Positions 48,378 to 60,780 of a stretch of 64,000 nucleotides of DNA are shown here, piece after piece. The position numbers and the translations under genes are program-made. Under the pieces are notes generated by a model that worked only from the letters and a program-made list of their open reading frames with translations, ran no database searches and was not told where the DNA came from. Each line of letters starts with the position of its first letter. Position 1 is the stretch's first letter. Where the stretch lies: the NCBI RefSeq assembly GCF_036850765.1, contig NC_089490.1, forward strand, positions 100,800,074 through 100,864,073, given 5' to 3'. The stretch comes from Saccopteryx bilineata (lineage: Eukaryota > Chordata > Mammalia > Chiroptera > Emballonuridae).

Positions 48378-48794
48378 TTAATTTTTAATTTTTAAATTAT
48401 TATTATTATTTTTTCATTTTTCCAAAGCTGGAAACAGGGAGGCAGTCAGACAGACCCCCGCATGCGCCCAACCGGGATCCACCCGGCACGCCCACCAGGA
48501 GCAACGCTCTGCCCACCAGGGGACGATGTTCTGCCCCTCTGGGGCGTCGCTCTGTCGCATCCAGAGCCACTCTAGCGCCTGGGGCAGAGGCCACAGAGCC
48601 ATCCCCAGCGCCCGAGCCATCTTTGCTCCAATGGAGCCTCGGCTGCAGGAAGGGAAGAGAGAGACAGAGAGGAAGGAGAGGGGGAGGGGTGGAGAAGCAG
48701 ATGGGCGCTTCTCCTGTGTGCCCTGGCTGGGAATCAAATCCGGGACTTCTGCACACCAGGCCAACGCTCTACCGCTGAGCCAAACGGCCAGGGC
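48378..48794 (-). mobile_element. Rhin-1-type SINE, sense to ANKS1B, near the exon at 48217-48324
   Basis: Reversed copy in the window, therefore same strand as ANKS1B. The head is GCCCTGGCCGTTTGGCTCAG on the minus strand. Its A-rich tail faces the exon and ends about 54 nt before the exon start. The flanks gaaaaaaatattttt / gaaaaaaataattttt are the target duplication. The CTCF-like box is mutated (ccaccaggggacg at 48513-48525). Confidence 0.93.
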
Positions 48795-49229
48795 GAAAAA
48801 AATAATTTTTACATGTCCTCAAAGATGACGGAACAGATATTTGTGCAAAGCTACCTCTGCACCATGACAGACCTGTGACATCGGTGCGTGACCTTTTGAG
48901 TCCGGAAAGATAGAAATAACGTGGAGGAAGTCTCGCGTGCCACGGAAGGGGGCAGAGACAGTGCCCCTCTGCAAAGGGTGCCCAGAGCCCCATTCTCCAC
49001 CCAGCAGCCGTGAGACCTTTCACAGGCACTAGTCAAGCCTTGCCCCCCTCCCAGCCCAACTCCCCCACAGCTCACTGCTGCTCTGAGGATGGAGCCTGAG
49101 TCCTGACCCGGCCTCAAGGCCCACAGGGCCGGTGGCCCACTGTCCATCTCTGTGCCCCGCCCCCCGCTGTCCATCTCTGTGCCCCCCCCCTGCTGTCCAT
49201 CTCCGTGCCCCACCTCTCTCCCCTCCACT

Positions 49230-49610
49230 CAGGATGCTCAGCCACACTGGCCTTCTCTGTCCCCTGAACGGCCCTCCCCTGAACATTCTCACCTTGGGGC
49301 CTCTACCCGTTTCCCATCTGCCTAGAATGCGCCCTGAGATTGTGCCACGACGCCTTCTCATCTCTGCGGACACTGCTCTGGTGTTGTCACTTCATAAAGG
49401 CCTCCCCACATCACCTCAGTAAAAGCAACATGCCCTCAACCCCATCACACTCAGCCCGGGGTTCCTCTTCTTATTGTTCCCCGAAACAACTTCATTACCT
49501 GGGGAGTGTTTGCCCCTCTCCCCGGACTGAGCTTCCTGAGAGCATGGCATACTGTGTCTTTACTGCTCATTTCTCCAACTCCTACAGCAACGCCTGAAAC
49601 CACAGGGCTC
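49230..49610 (+). repeat. L2 LINE 3' fragment
   Basis: 'ccacactggccttctctgtc', 'cgccttctcatctctgcgg', 'aaaggcctccccacatcacc' and 'tgagcttcctgagagcatgg' follow the L2 3' region. Confidence 0.75.
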
Positions 49611-50069
49611 AATGACTAGGAAAGAGTGACTGTTAAACCCTGTGAGTAGTACGAATGTTCATGTACATCCTCGTGCCCCCTGACAATCCAGAGTACAATC
49701 GTACAAAAATTTTCTTTTAAAAATGTGTAAGGCAATATTTAAAAAAGGCAAATGTATGTTCTTGTTTCCATAAACTGGTTATCAAACAAACATGATTTTA
49801 AGTTAATAGAACTGGAACTGGAACTAATTTTGTTTAGTTCACTGCTGGGGGTCAGCAAGCGTGAAAAAAACTCACTCCTCAAAGAGTTAAAAAAAACAAA
49901 AGTTGCAATGCTGGGGTTTAATCAAGCACGCCCACTTGGGGGGCTCACCGTCTCCCTAAGATGGGAATTTCAGTCTGACAGTGCTGCAAAGGGCACCTTG
50001 GAGAAGAGATGCTAAAGGGAACCAAAATTTGAAAGAAGCCCCTGTCCCTATCCTTCCGGAGAGGTTCCT

Positions 50070-50200
50070 CTTGCTTTACAGATGAGGAGACAGAGGTTCA
50101 GAGTGGTTAAGTTGCCTTTCCTAGAGCTAGGATGAGGCAGCTCTGGGATCTGAATCAGGTTGGCTGATTTCAAAGCTTGTTCTGCCCCCAAGGTAAACTG
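50070..50200 (-). repeat. MIR fragment
   Basis: 'ctttacagatgaggagacag' followed by 'gtggttaagttgcctttcc' is a reversed MIR core. Confidence 0.8.
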
Positions 50201-50757
50201 CAAAGTTTGGGCAGATCTCCGAATATTAATACAGCATATAAATGCATTCATGAGAAATGTATCTACCCCTTCCCTGCCCATGTGCCATGGTAATAACTCT
50301 TTTTTGGGGTACTAGTTCCTTAAATATACTTATTACCCATTGTATATAAACGATTTAATTTTTTTTCTCTCTTTTCAAGTCTTAAAGGGGAGGGGTAAGC
50401 ATAACTTTAGGCATTCCATCCTATGCTACCTTGAATTTTTATTTGCCTGTTTGTCAGTTAGCTTATTGACTTTTCTGCCTAAATGTATTTAAACTAGCGT
50501 TTAAATTTGAACGTCCACATGCACCTCATCCTGATGATTTTATACACCTTCATTCTCCTAATCTTTGCGTTTTGTTATCCTTGAGGAGGCAGAGCCTCTT
50601 TCACACATCACTTTACTTCACATTCTCTGCTCCATCTCCTACCTGAGCACAACTGCTGAAGGTGTGCTGAAAAAATTGCTCCCGATATTCCGGGTATAAG
50701 TGAACCATGGCTTTACATTTCAGCAGATACTATTTTCTGGTTTTAGTCCCCCCTCAT

Positions 50758-50963
50758 TTTTAAAAGATTTTATTTATTGATTTTACACAGAAGAAAAGGG
50801 GAGCAAGAAGTATCAACTCATAGTTGCTTCACTTCAGTTGTTCATTGCTTGCTTGCTTGTTGTTTGTCATATGTGCCTCAACCTTGGGCAAGCCCAGGGT
50901 TTCGAACTGGTGACCTCAGCATTCCAGGTTGATGCATATCCACTGCGCCACCATAGGCCAGGC
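50758..50963 (-). mobile_element. Short tRNA-derived SINE
   Basis: The minus strand begins GCCTGGCCTATGGTGGCGCAG, with a B box (GGTTTCGAAACC-like region) and an A/T tail (aaaagattttatttattg). The C-rich flanks on both sides (ccccccctcatttt; acccccctttt) may be the target duplication. Confidence 0.88.
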
Positions 50964-51779
50964 ACAACCCCCCTTTTAAATGCCCTTTTTAAGCACTTCT
51001 GATTTCTGGGTGGCCTTTTAGCTGCAGGAGGAATAACTGTGGACAAAAATGTATACTGACTGTAAAATCTCTTAATTTTGTGATAGCTGATAGTCCAAAG
51101 CCCTTTAATCTTGGAAAGATGGTTTGAAGGATTTCTCCCTGAATTCCTTATCTTAGAGTTGTCTGCGCAGAAGCCCAGCTGCCATCCTTCTGCCCGCTCA
51201 TGTCACCCTGTGTTATCTTCCTGCATTTGTATTAGTCAGCGTGGCATTTCGCTACCTGGAAGGGCTCGGCGGTTTTTGCAAATCTGGAATTTCACCACAA
51301 ACTCCCTCTTTCTGATGATTTACAATACGCTAAATAACTGTGGTCCCGATGCTGTTTGCGTGCAGGCAACACTGTTTATATGATCCACAGAAATTGCTTT
51401 CTTTCCCCTAAGCATCGAGATCAGAGAATTCCTTCATTTCAGGAAACTACAACATTAGCCTTTTCAAATGTGTTTCATAAGCCTAAAAACACAACATTGT
51501 CTTATTCCCTTTTATTCTTACTCTCGATTACTCTGCCAAAGGCTTCTACTGGGTATAAATTCCTTCCATAAAATCCCCGCTGCCTTTCTCCCACTAGGTA
51601 AATGGATCTGATGCTGATGGTGCTACCCTGGGCTCCTAGGTCTTGCTAAGAAATGCTTTTCATAGTAATGTAGATATTCAGAATTATTTTGACAAATAGC
51701 GGACACTGAACAACAAATAACTTGTACAAGACCACACTGGTGTGCCCTCCACTGCTGCTTCTGGTTGACTCTCTCACAA

Positions 51780-51945
51780 CTCAATTGTGGGCAAATGACC
51801 TGATTCGTCTGGTCTCTGTTTTCTCACCTGTAAAGTGAGAAAGTTAAGACCAATCTCAAACGTAGTTGGGATGATGAAGAACGCAATTGTGAGAATAACA
51901 GCACAGTGCCAGGCACAGAGGAGGTGCAAGCTCCAGGGTGTGCTT
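51780..51945 (+). repeat. MIR fragment
   Basis: 'gtggtctctgttttctcacctg'-like text with 'ctgtaaagtgagaaagttaag' and 'agcacagtgccaggcacag' matches the MIR 3' half. Confidence 0.75.
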
Positions 51946-52374
51946 ATTCCAGCTAGTGGACCCAGAGCATGCGCAGAAATCCTGACCCAGAAAAACAGAG
52001 GCTTGGTGGTCTTCATCGTTGATCATGCCCAACAAATTCTCTGGTGCAATGTACGAAGAGATGTGGCTAACCTTGGCCAAGCTCTCATTGAAGTGATATG
52101 TACTGATAAGAGTGGATCTATTTTCTAGCTATTAGTTTAATACTAGACCTAATCTAAAAGAATGTATGCTATTCTTCCATGCACACCACTTGATTTCTGG
52201 CAGGAGGTAAGTTGAGATTTTAATTGGAACTCGACTGCTGTCCCCTCCACAGAACTACCCAGATGAGGATGGATGGACGGACAGAATGAAAAAATTAACT
52301 CAGAGTGATGACTCAAATCAAGAACACTCGAGAAACTCTTATTTATTAGAAATGATCCTATATCACAGAAGATA

Positions 52375-52600
52375 ATAACTGCTACTTATTGAACATTTGC
52401 TATGTTCTACCTCTATGTTCTCATTGTGCTAGAAACTGTGCCAAGTACATTATATATGTGCATAAACCTCTCGTTTAATCTTTAGATAACATTATCATTT
52501 CCATTTTAGAAATGCAGAGCCTGACTCAGGAATACTGAGGAACTTGTCTGTGCTCACGTCGCTAACGGGCACCATGGCTCGGACGTGCACCTGACGCTTA
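52375..52600 (-). repeat. MIR-type fragment
   Basis: 'ctacttattgaacatttgct', 'ttctcattgtgctagaaact', 'catttccattttagaaatgc' and 'aggaacttgtctgtgctcac' are reversed MIR/MIR3 text. Confidence 0.75.
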
Positions 52601-52764
52601 GCTGCTCTTCCGCACTCACCGTGCTCTTCTTCTCGGTATTAACCTCTACACCCTATCTACACAATTGTTTACACTGTTACGATGCATCTTAAGATGGTGC
52701 TTTCTATTCTGGGTTGTCATGTTCAAAACATTTATGTTGGGTCTTGACCAGATGAAAAACATTA

Positions 52765-53268
52765 AAACAATACAGCTTCAGTTTTGGCTGAGGCTTACAG
52801 CAGTGTTAAAGCCAGGCCCAAAGAGCTCGGGCCGGTACCTTACAGAATTCCCTGTGAAGTGCAGACAGGTATCTCCTTTTCAAAAGTTCGCTTTATGCTA
52901 CTTCGCTTTCACGACAGACCTACATTAGTTCCTGTTGTTGCTAACTCAAAGAAATCCAAAGAAGATTTTTACTTTTACTTGAAAAGGTGAGAACTGAAAA
53001 TAGCGTTCAGTGTTTGCTTTGCAGGGAGCCGTTACAGAGGCAGCACGCACCCCGAGCAGTGAGGGTGGTCCCTCCAAGCTCCTTCCTGGGACCCACACTC
53101 AGCACCTTGGCATCAGTCCTGTAGCTGTGAACCGTGTGAACATCTCTGCTTTAGCTCCATTTATTTTGTGCATCTATTAGCAAGGTGTGTTCTAAGAGGG
53201 TTTCTTTTTTGCTTTTAGCCACATAGGCTTAAAAAGGTTTCACAGGAATGCTCGGATAGAACAGGAAG
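52765..53268 (+). repeat. Old DNA-transposon-derived repeat, family not certain
   Basis: 'caaaagttcgctttatgctac', 'cctacattagttcctgttg' and the end segment 'aaaaggtttcacaggaatgc…tcggata' recall an ancient mammalian DNA transposon with TTCGCTTT-type subterminal repeats. I cannot name the family with confidence. The open frame at 52665-52928 falls in it and is not a gene. Confidence 0.5.
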
Positions 53269-54941
53269 TTCTCACCAACACAGGATTCAACCCAAGTTGG
53301 CTGATAGTGGAGGGCAGGGAGAATAATATTTGATTTCAAAACTCCCAAGTCAACAATATGAAATCCATTTAGCAAGACAATAACAGACAGTACTCCAAGG
53401 AAAGTCAAGTCCAAAGGCAACTGTGTTTGCCTTCAGTGAGATCAGCTTAACATCTGATCACCATTGTAAGTGATAGGGAGGTAGTGAAATCCTACCACTC
53501 TAGGCACCCACTGATCGCCAGTCAGTTTACACACAGTTTTCAAAAAGCCAGAGCCATGGTTACTGTGGTAGAGAAAAATTCTGTACAGTGTTCATTGCCG
53601 TTTGGCTGAAAGTTAACTGCATGGATAAGAAACCCAATGGGAATAAAAGGTAAAGTGATGGTCATATATTGGGGGGTTAGTGATTCTAAGATATTGATAC
53701 AATTCACTTCAACTCAAAAAACAATACTGAGTTTCTGCCACAAATTATTTGAAGAATTCAAAGAAAAAACTTGGGAGAGACTGGACACAAATGACTTCAC
53801 TGTTACACCATTAACTAAGAAAGAATTATTATACACACGAGCATAAGAATGTGGTTCTAACTGCCCAGTTCCAACAGGTAAGAAATAAGTTATGGCATGT
53901 TTTCTGAATGGATTTTACTACAAGTATCATGTGAAAGGCAGGGAATGCTCCTGAAACAACGTGGCTGGCCACACACTGGTATCTACTCTCAGAGTAGTAG
54001 CTACCGCTACAAGTTTTCTCTCCTGTCAATTAAACAGGAGAACTTCAGAAACCCCATTGCAAATCCCGGCAACAGTAGAGTGACAGTGCCGAGTGACGAT
54101 GCTGTCATGTTATGCCACTCTCATTGATGTTTCTGGGTTTAGCTGTAGGAATTCTGCTAGACCATACCCTGGCATTACCCTGGCACTGAATAGCTCACAT
54201 CAGAATATATGTCACAGTAACACTGAAAGTCATTGTGCTTAGACTTTTTCTTCCTTTTAAAATTTAATGTGCTATAAATTAAACATGTTAAATTTAAGGT
54301 GATGTAAGTTAAACATACTTTTTTTTCTTCATCTGCTTTTTAAAAATTAAACAATGTCTCAATTACAAGAACAATACTACTTTCCCATGGTAGAGACAGA
54401 AAAGCAAATAAGAGAATAAGGTATCCATAAGCTACTTGTATTTAGGTATATTTCCTTTCATTTTGTCCCCGTGATTGTGTTTCGTAGTGGCCATAATGCA
54501 AGTACAACTTTCACCTTAATTTTTTCACCCAATATTAAAGCTAAAAGACTTTCCTACATAGTCAACTCTCAGTAGACATTTTAAGTAACTCCACATTACC
54601 ATATTTATCGCTTTAAGAGAAACATGTTATAATTCACTAACCATTCCCCTTATTGTTTGAAATTTAGTTTGCATTCTTTCCTGGATGTCAAACATTCCAA
54701 GTCCTTAAAAAGAATCCTATCTTCCTACAATTTCCATCTTCATTGCGGTGTTTGCATAGGCACGATATGCAAAACACCAACGAAAACCGCAAGGATGCGC
54801 GTCTCGGAGAGAAGTCCTGTAGCGACAGTCTGTCTCCATGTTCCGCATGAAATCTCAATCTAGTTATTGCCGGCTGGACCAAGTCCTCCAGGGAAAATGG
54901 CAAATGCACATAATCCTCCTTGATGTCACATTTTGCATTTG

Positions 54942-55631
54942 TTATATTTCGGGGTTCAGATTTAGCTGACAGACGTAAAATAACACATGTAGCTGGAATC
55001 CTCCAGAGATTACACATGCAGCATAGCTGAGCACACGGGCGGGTCTGGTTATCCTGGTGCATCCTTTCCATTTCTGGGTTTGCATCTGGGGAGAGATTTT
55101 CATTTTGTTTTTATGTAAATGGTCTTTAGGATGAAACAGCTTCGCCTGCATTTGGAATCCCCCTTCCATTTTAAGGGGGGTAGACTGTCTCCCCCTTTCC
55201 CTTTCTAGATACTCGCCAGCGAAGGACAGCAGCTCTCGTACAAGTCTAGAGAGCTCGTCCTCCTTCAGAGCGGTCTCTTCCAACAAAACTGCAAGTGTCC
55301 TGAGGATTTCTGGTGGTCTGGAATGACCAGACTGGACACGGAGATGGAAGCTTACCTGCCTTGTTCTCATCTGCAGAACTAAAATTGCAGTTAGATGGGA
55401 AGGATTTCCCCCTCCCTGGTTATAATTTCTAAACCCTTTCCACCTGAGAGCATCTAGGCACAAGTGCCCAGTGTCATACGATCTCCACTCCCACAGTTCC
55501 AGAAATCCTTGTTTGAAATGGCATCTGACTTCCCACTGTGACATTTTCTCTCTTAGTCTTTGGAATGTAATAATCCGTGTCTGGCACTGGTATGGTGGAT
55601 AGAAGGATCTCTGGTAGAAGCAGGAGGTCAT
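54942..55631 (-). other. Unexplained 229-codon open frame, sense to ANKS1B
   Basis: This is the longest open frame of the window outside recognised repeats. It lies on the ANKS1B strand inside the upstream intron. It starts at an ATG (MTSCFYQRSFYPPY…) and contains a charged, helix-like stretch (EETALKEDELSRLVREL) around residues 119-135. I do not recognise it as any family, and codon use looks non-committal. A consensus donor, gcag|gtaagc (transcript sense), sits inside it near 55351-55356. It may be a chance open frame, a remnant of an old repeat, or part of an alternative exon. Confidence 0.2.
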
Positions 55632-55699
55632 GATATTTGTTTTCTCCTTTCGCTCTTCTTTTAGCTAAGTGATCTTTAATACCTTTGTGTTGTGATGTT

Positions 55700-55820
55700 G
55701 ACAGGTCAATGATAATCTCACTCAACAAACATTTATCAAATGTCTTTCACATCTAACCACCATGCTATGCAATTTGTGAGCTATAAAGAAGAAGTACTCA
55801 GTCCTCCAGGGCTCTCAATC
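55700..55820 (-). repeat. L2 3'-end fragment
   Basis: 'actcaacaaacatttatcaaa', 'accaccatgctatgcaattt' and 'cagtcctccagggctctcaa' are the reverse of the L2 terminal segment. Confidence 0.65.
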
Positions 55821-55852
55821 CAGTAGTTGGAAAAATATTTTTCAAATGTGAG

Positions 55853-55922
55853 TGTTTATGTTTCTATCTATTATGTATCCATCCATTCATCCACCCACCC
55901 ACACATCCATCCATCTATCTAA
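55853..55922. repeat. (ATCC)n-type tetranucleotide repeat
   Basis: Interrupted units tatc, atcc, acccacac and atct, for example 'ccatccattcatccacccac'. Confidence 0.9.
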
Positions 55923-58004
55923 ATATATATGTCTACACAGCCTTCCAAGACTAAAAGAGATTTCTATAGATTGAATACGAATGACTAGGAAGCTGCTCTT
56001 GGAAATTATAAAGCACTGAACGAAGCTATTCTTTCTCTCTTAAATATAACAGAAACTTAAAACTTTCTTACTCTATCCTTGAATAACCCTAACTGCAAAT
56101 TTTTGAATATTATCTTGGTTATTTAAATGTGCTATTTTATAGATATCTCTGGATAGATTTTAGATCGAGAACTGTGCCTTCTACTTCTCCAGCCCTCTTT
56201 CTTATTATCTAAAATTTCTTTAACTGTAGCCCATCTCCTCTATGTCTTCAATGTGCCATGTACACCTCTTTGGCCCACATGTTCAACACCTCTGCATAGT
56301 CTAGAATATCTTTGTCCCCCTTTTCATTAGACTCTTGCAAACAACAAATCAAGATCCACCTACAGCCTTCCTTGCTCACCTTGGATTATAGCAGCTTCTT
56401 TCTCTGAATTTCTCTAGAATTGAACCAGACCGTTAGCTCTGGAAGGTCACACACATAGGGTCACTGCATCATAGCGTCCCCCGCAGCATCAAGCACACAA
56501 GGACACCTTCGAGGGGCATCCCTGAAATCTCGGCTCTCTCTCCTTACACAGAGACAACAAATGAAGAAGGGGAGATGTTCTAAAAGCGAAGGGGAGAGGA
56601 AGAGAACACCCATATCCCATTTCTTTCCCTTTCTACTCTCAACAGTCTCCTATTCCTTCTGAGCTTGGGCACCTTAATTCCTTTACACAGTCTTGCTGTG
56701 CATGATGTACAACTTCCTTACCTCCCACCATCTGTGATCCTTCCCTTCGCCTCTAACACTTCATCTAAGGGGGGAAAAAATCACGCTGACTAGATTTTCC
56801 AAATTTTCTCTTCCTTCTGCCACGACCTTTCAAAGAAACTGCTATTAAATAATCAGCAAATAATAGTTCGTATGACAGATGTCGTCAAAATGCAACTGTG
56901 TTAACCTGTGGGAAGGTGAAGAGGTTCCAAGTTATAGAGCTGAAAAGAGAGCAAAGGACAGTGGGAATGAATGAGGGAGTGGGGGCAGGTGGATGCGAAG
57001 TCTTCTGTGTACAGTCTGTTTCAATAAACAGGAAATACTAATTATGAGGAAATGAGAAAATCCTTGCCTGGAAAGAGAGACCCTAATGGTATAATTGCCT
57101 CTGAGCATTCAAGGGTTCTGGAGGTAGAAAGCTTCTTTTGTAATCAAGGAGAATCTTGGGTTTATTTGTAAAGCTCTCTGAATTACCTCTTGATGAAGGT
57201 ACTCATTTTCTGATTATATTTTCACATAAACATTACTCCAGAAGATTAAAGAAAAATACAAACAAACCAACCAATCATATCCTAACCAATTTCCCTGTAA
57301 GTTACTTTTAAATACAGCTTGCTGCAAATTTGGTTTTCATAGGAAACATTCAGTCTCTTGCTATATAACCCAGCCATTGGGTTTATGGAAGGAAAATTTT
57401 GTTACAAAGGAAAAATGGAAATTATGTGTGATATCCCATATATGAAGTTATTCTTAGAGATGTGATGACGGGGTCACAGCAGTGGAAATCTGCAAATCTC
57501 TTCGCAGTATTATTAATACATAAAAATGCTCTGCAGCCTAAGAAGTAGGGGAGCCTTGGTTTTGCTTATATTTTGCTAACCATTCAGGATATTTATGGCT
57601 ATTGAGGGTATTTTTCAACTTACTTCCTTTCAGTTTTTGACATCAAAAGACTTAGGATCTGTGAGCTTGTATGGCCAATGCTCTCAGTAATGTAAATAAA
57701 ATTATATTTAACAAAGTTCATTACTGACACATACCCATATAATTTAAATTAAACTGAGATATGCAAAATACGGCAATATACACATACTTGCAAGGAGAAG
57801 CTTTAAGACAAACTGAATCTCAGGAGACAATCCTGGGTAGGCGAGGGCCTGATAATCCAGTGTTTGGAGCCTAAATGGTCTCCTTTCCTGCTTTAGTGCT
57901 GCTCCATCTTGCTCCCGAGCTTCCTTACGGCACAAAGCGCCCCCAGCAGAGGGTAGAAGAGGGACAGAGGCAATGAATCCTAACAAGTCAATTCTGTTTT
58001 TTTT

Positions 58005-58027
58005 TTGTGTGTGTGTGTGTGTGTGTG
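58005..58027. repeat. (TG)n microsatellite
   Basis: About 11 TG units between T-rich flanks. Confidence 0.95.
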
Positions 58028-58394
58028 GTTTTTTCAGTCAGTAGCTCTGATAAAAGAATGTAGTGTGGGAGGAGGTAAAAAAAATCTCTCTAAAGCTAGC
58101 TAAAATCAAGGTTAAAAAATGCATCTATGGATTTCACTTAGTACAGCAAGCTACTACTGCTCTTTAGAATCAGGTGTTTAGCATATTTTGGCCAGTGTGT
58201 GGAGGGAGAAGGGGTGCTAAGGACTTAAGAAAGTATTTCCAAGGAAAGCAGATGTTGCTGTTCGTGCCAAGGACAGGTTCAAGAAGAGGGAGCAGGGCGA
58301 CAGTGGGATACGGGTTTCTGCCACGCCCCCTCTTCCTCCGCTGTTCCCCGACCCTCACCGGCTATGGGCCCCTTTATCTTTTGGAAAAGCACGT

Positions 58395-59075
58395 AACAGA
58401 ATAAAACTGGGACTCATTATATACCCATTAGAATGGCTAAAATGCCAAGTGGGGGTGAGGACGTGGAGAAACTGGAACCTTCATGTTGCTAGGAGGAATG
58501 GAAAAATGGTCATTTACTTTTTGGAGAATTGCCAATATCTCACATTATGATTTAGTTTCTTACCATACGACCCAACAAATCCACTCCTAGGCAGAAACCC
58601 AAGAGAAATGAAAACACACATCCACACAAAGATCTGTAAATGAGTGTTCAAACAGCATTACTCATAAGAGATGAAAACTGGGAACCATCCAAACGTCCCA
58701 TCAGTTGGTGAACAGATAAGTAAAATGCAGTCTCTTCTATGAGATGGAACACTACGCAATAATAAAAGGGCATGGACTGCAGCTGCACGCCATGCCAGGC
58801 ACGTAAGATGACGTGTTTGTATGATCTCACTTATATGCTGTCTCTAGAAACTCCAAAACTGTATCTAGAGAAAGCAGGTCAGATGAGTGGTTGCCCAGGT
58901 TAGGTTACCCAGGATGGGAATGGGAGTGAAGATTGACTGCAGTGGCCACTGGGGAACTTTGCAGGGTGATGGAAATGTTCTAAAACTGGATTACACAGAT
59001 GGCTGGACAATTGTACTCATTTACTAAAACTCATCAACAGATTGGACATCTCGATATACTCTGCTCTCGTCAATT
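58395..59075 (+). repeat. L1M-type 3' fragment
   Basis: 'cattagaatggctaaaatgcc', 'accatacgacccaacaaatc', 'acccaagagaaatgaaaaca', 'gggaaccatccaaacgtccc' and 'actggattacacagatggct' follow the late ORF2/3' UTR order of old L1. It is degraded. Confidence 0.88.
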
Positions 59076-59109
59076 AATTCGACACCACTGAGGAACAAGA
59101 GTCCTCTCT

Positions 59110-59340
59110 GCAGGCACAGTGATTAAGAGCAGGGCTCAGTGCCGGGGTGCCTCGGGTGTAAGCCTTGACTCTGACACTCATTATATATGACCGGGGTCAA
59201 TTATTGAACCTGAGTTTCGTCTAACTCACCCAAAATAACGGGGTTAAAAACTAGTGCGTCCACTAGTACCGCGTTGGGATTAAATGAGATACATGAAAAG
59301 CACTTAGCACGGTGCCTGACATGAAATGAGTCTCAATAAA
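59110..59340 (+). repeat. MIR SINE
   Basis: 'cacagtgattaagagcaggg', 'cacttagcacggtgcctgac' and 'atgagtctcaataaatggga' match the MIR start and end. Confidence 0.88.
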
Positions 59341-59589
59341 TGGGAACCCGTTTAGTGTTTCGAGCCCTGTGTTCTGCACTGGCAGGGCCGAGTCCACTGC
59401 TGGAACAAGGTCAGCTCGTCAAGGCCGCATCAATGCCACAACCTGAGCCGCTCTGGCCACTGGCCAGAGAGCCTTCGCTCTGGCAACAACCCCTGTGCCA
59501 CCAGTCACTCCTTTTTCAAACTTCAGTAGTCTCACTCAAAATAAGTTTTTGCTGCACTATATTAATTTTCTTTTTTGACAGGGTTATTA

Positions 59590-60110
59590 GTAATGAGGTT
59601 GACAGACCAGGAGAATGCCATAGATAGAGCCTTTGATTCCTATAAAGCACTTAATGAAGTCTTTCATGATCTATCAGATAGGAGCTCACGAGAGACCAAT
59701 TAAGGGGAATCACAGCTGACACCTAAGAGGCTGGATGGACGCTGCGCGGCAGGCTGCAGGAGGACCACTGGCTGAGTGCTACAGGGCTCTGCCCCTGGGT
59801 CCTGCATCTTTCTATTAATGGCATCACTGTAGACAGAAGAGGAACGTTTATCAGATTTTTCAATGACATAAAGCTGTGAAAGATATTGACTACAGTAATA
59901 GGCCAAAGCGAAATTCAAAATTCCCTCCACAGACTGAAAGGCCACGCCAACATAAAAAAATGCAAATTTACGGGGGAGAAACCTAATGCCCTTACATTAA
60001 GGCTCTGAAAGAAATCAACTGTGCAAGTTCAAAATGGGAGAAGATAGGGCTCTGCCATAGTTCAAAGAAATATCTGAGTTTTTCGTTGGACACAAGAAAA
60101 GGTTCAGTGG
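59590..60110 (+). repeat. L3/CR1-type LINE fragment
   Basis: 'gaacgtttatcagatttttca' and 'atgacataaagctgtgaaag' correspond to the reverse-transcriptase F(I)RFADDTKL region, with one active-site position altered. 'aatttacgggggagaaacc', 'gaaatcaactgtgcaagttc' and 'aaaatgggagaagataggg' follow in order. It is ancient and broken. Confidence 0.72.
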
Positions 60111-60149
60111 AAAGAGCACAGGACTAAGGGTCAGAAGGGGAAGGGAACA

Positions 60150-60552
60150 CACACGTGTAAAAGGACCTTTCAAAACAAATAATCTCATACACCTTCCCAT
60201 TCAGTCCTAAAGATTGGTGATTATCTCTAACATAGAAATGAGTAAACTGAGACTCAGTAATCTTAGAATCCTGCCAAAGTTGGTGACAAAGCTAGGACCT
60301 GAGTCTAGTTCTTTTCTTTCTTTTCTTTTTCCTTTTTTTCCAAGTAAGAGGAGGGGAGATAGAGAGACAGACTCTCACATGTGCCCTGACCAGGATCCAC
60401 CTGGCAAACCCCGTCTGGAGTCAATGCTTTGCCCATCTTGGGACATGCTCAAAACCAAGCTATTTTCAGTGCTTAAGCCAGAGGCTCCATGGAGCCATCC
60501 TCAGGGTCCAGGGCCAACTTGCTCCAACCAATCAAGTCATGGCTGTGGGAGG

Positions 60553-60591
<39 letters not shown>

Positions 60592-60780
60592 GTAGAGGGG
60601 AGGGTAGAGAAGCAGATGGTTGCTTCTTCTGTGTGCCCTGACCAGGAATTTAACCTGGGACTTCCACATGCTGGGCTGATACTCTACCACTGAGGCAACT
60701 GGCCAGGGCTCTGAGTCCAGTTCTGACATCCAAAATTCATGCTCTTTATATTCATTGTACCCTGCTGCCATTTCTCTCCC
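60150..60780 (-). repeat. MIR element split by a Rhin-1 SINE
   Basis: 'aacatagaaatgagtaaactg', 'agttggtgacaaagctagga' and 'cctgagtctagttct' are reversed MIR. The same element resumes after the SINE with 'ctgagtccagttctgacatcc'. Confidence 0.78.
60313..60710 (-). mobile_element. Rhin-1-type SINE, older copy, inside MIR
   Basis: Reversed copy with head GCCCTGGCCAGTTGCCTCAG on the minus strand. It contains an expanded (GA)n run at about 60556-60588. The duplication ctgagtctagttct / ctgagtccagttct is at 60299-60312 and 60711-60724. Confidence 0.94.

Noticed and set aside
59590..60110. Possible reverse-transcriptase gene
   Set aside because: Only a broken L3/CR1 remnant is present, with stops and a changed active-site motif.
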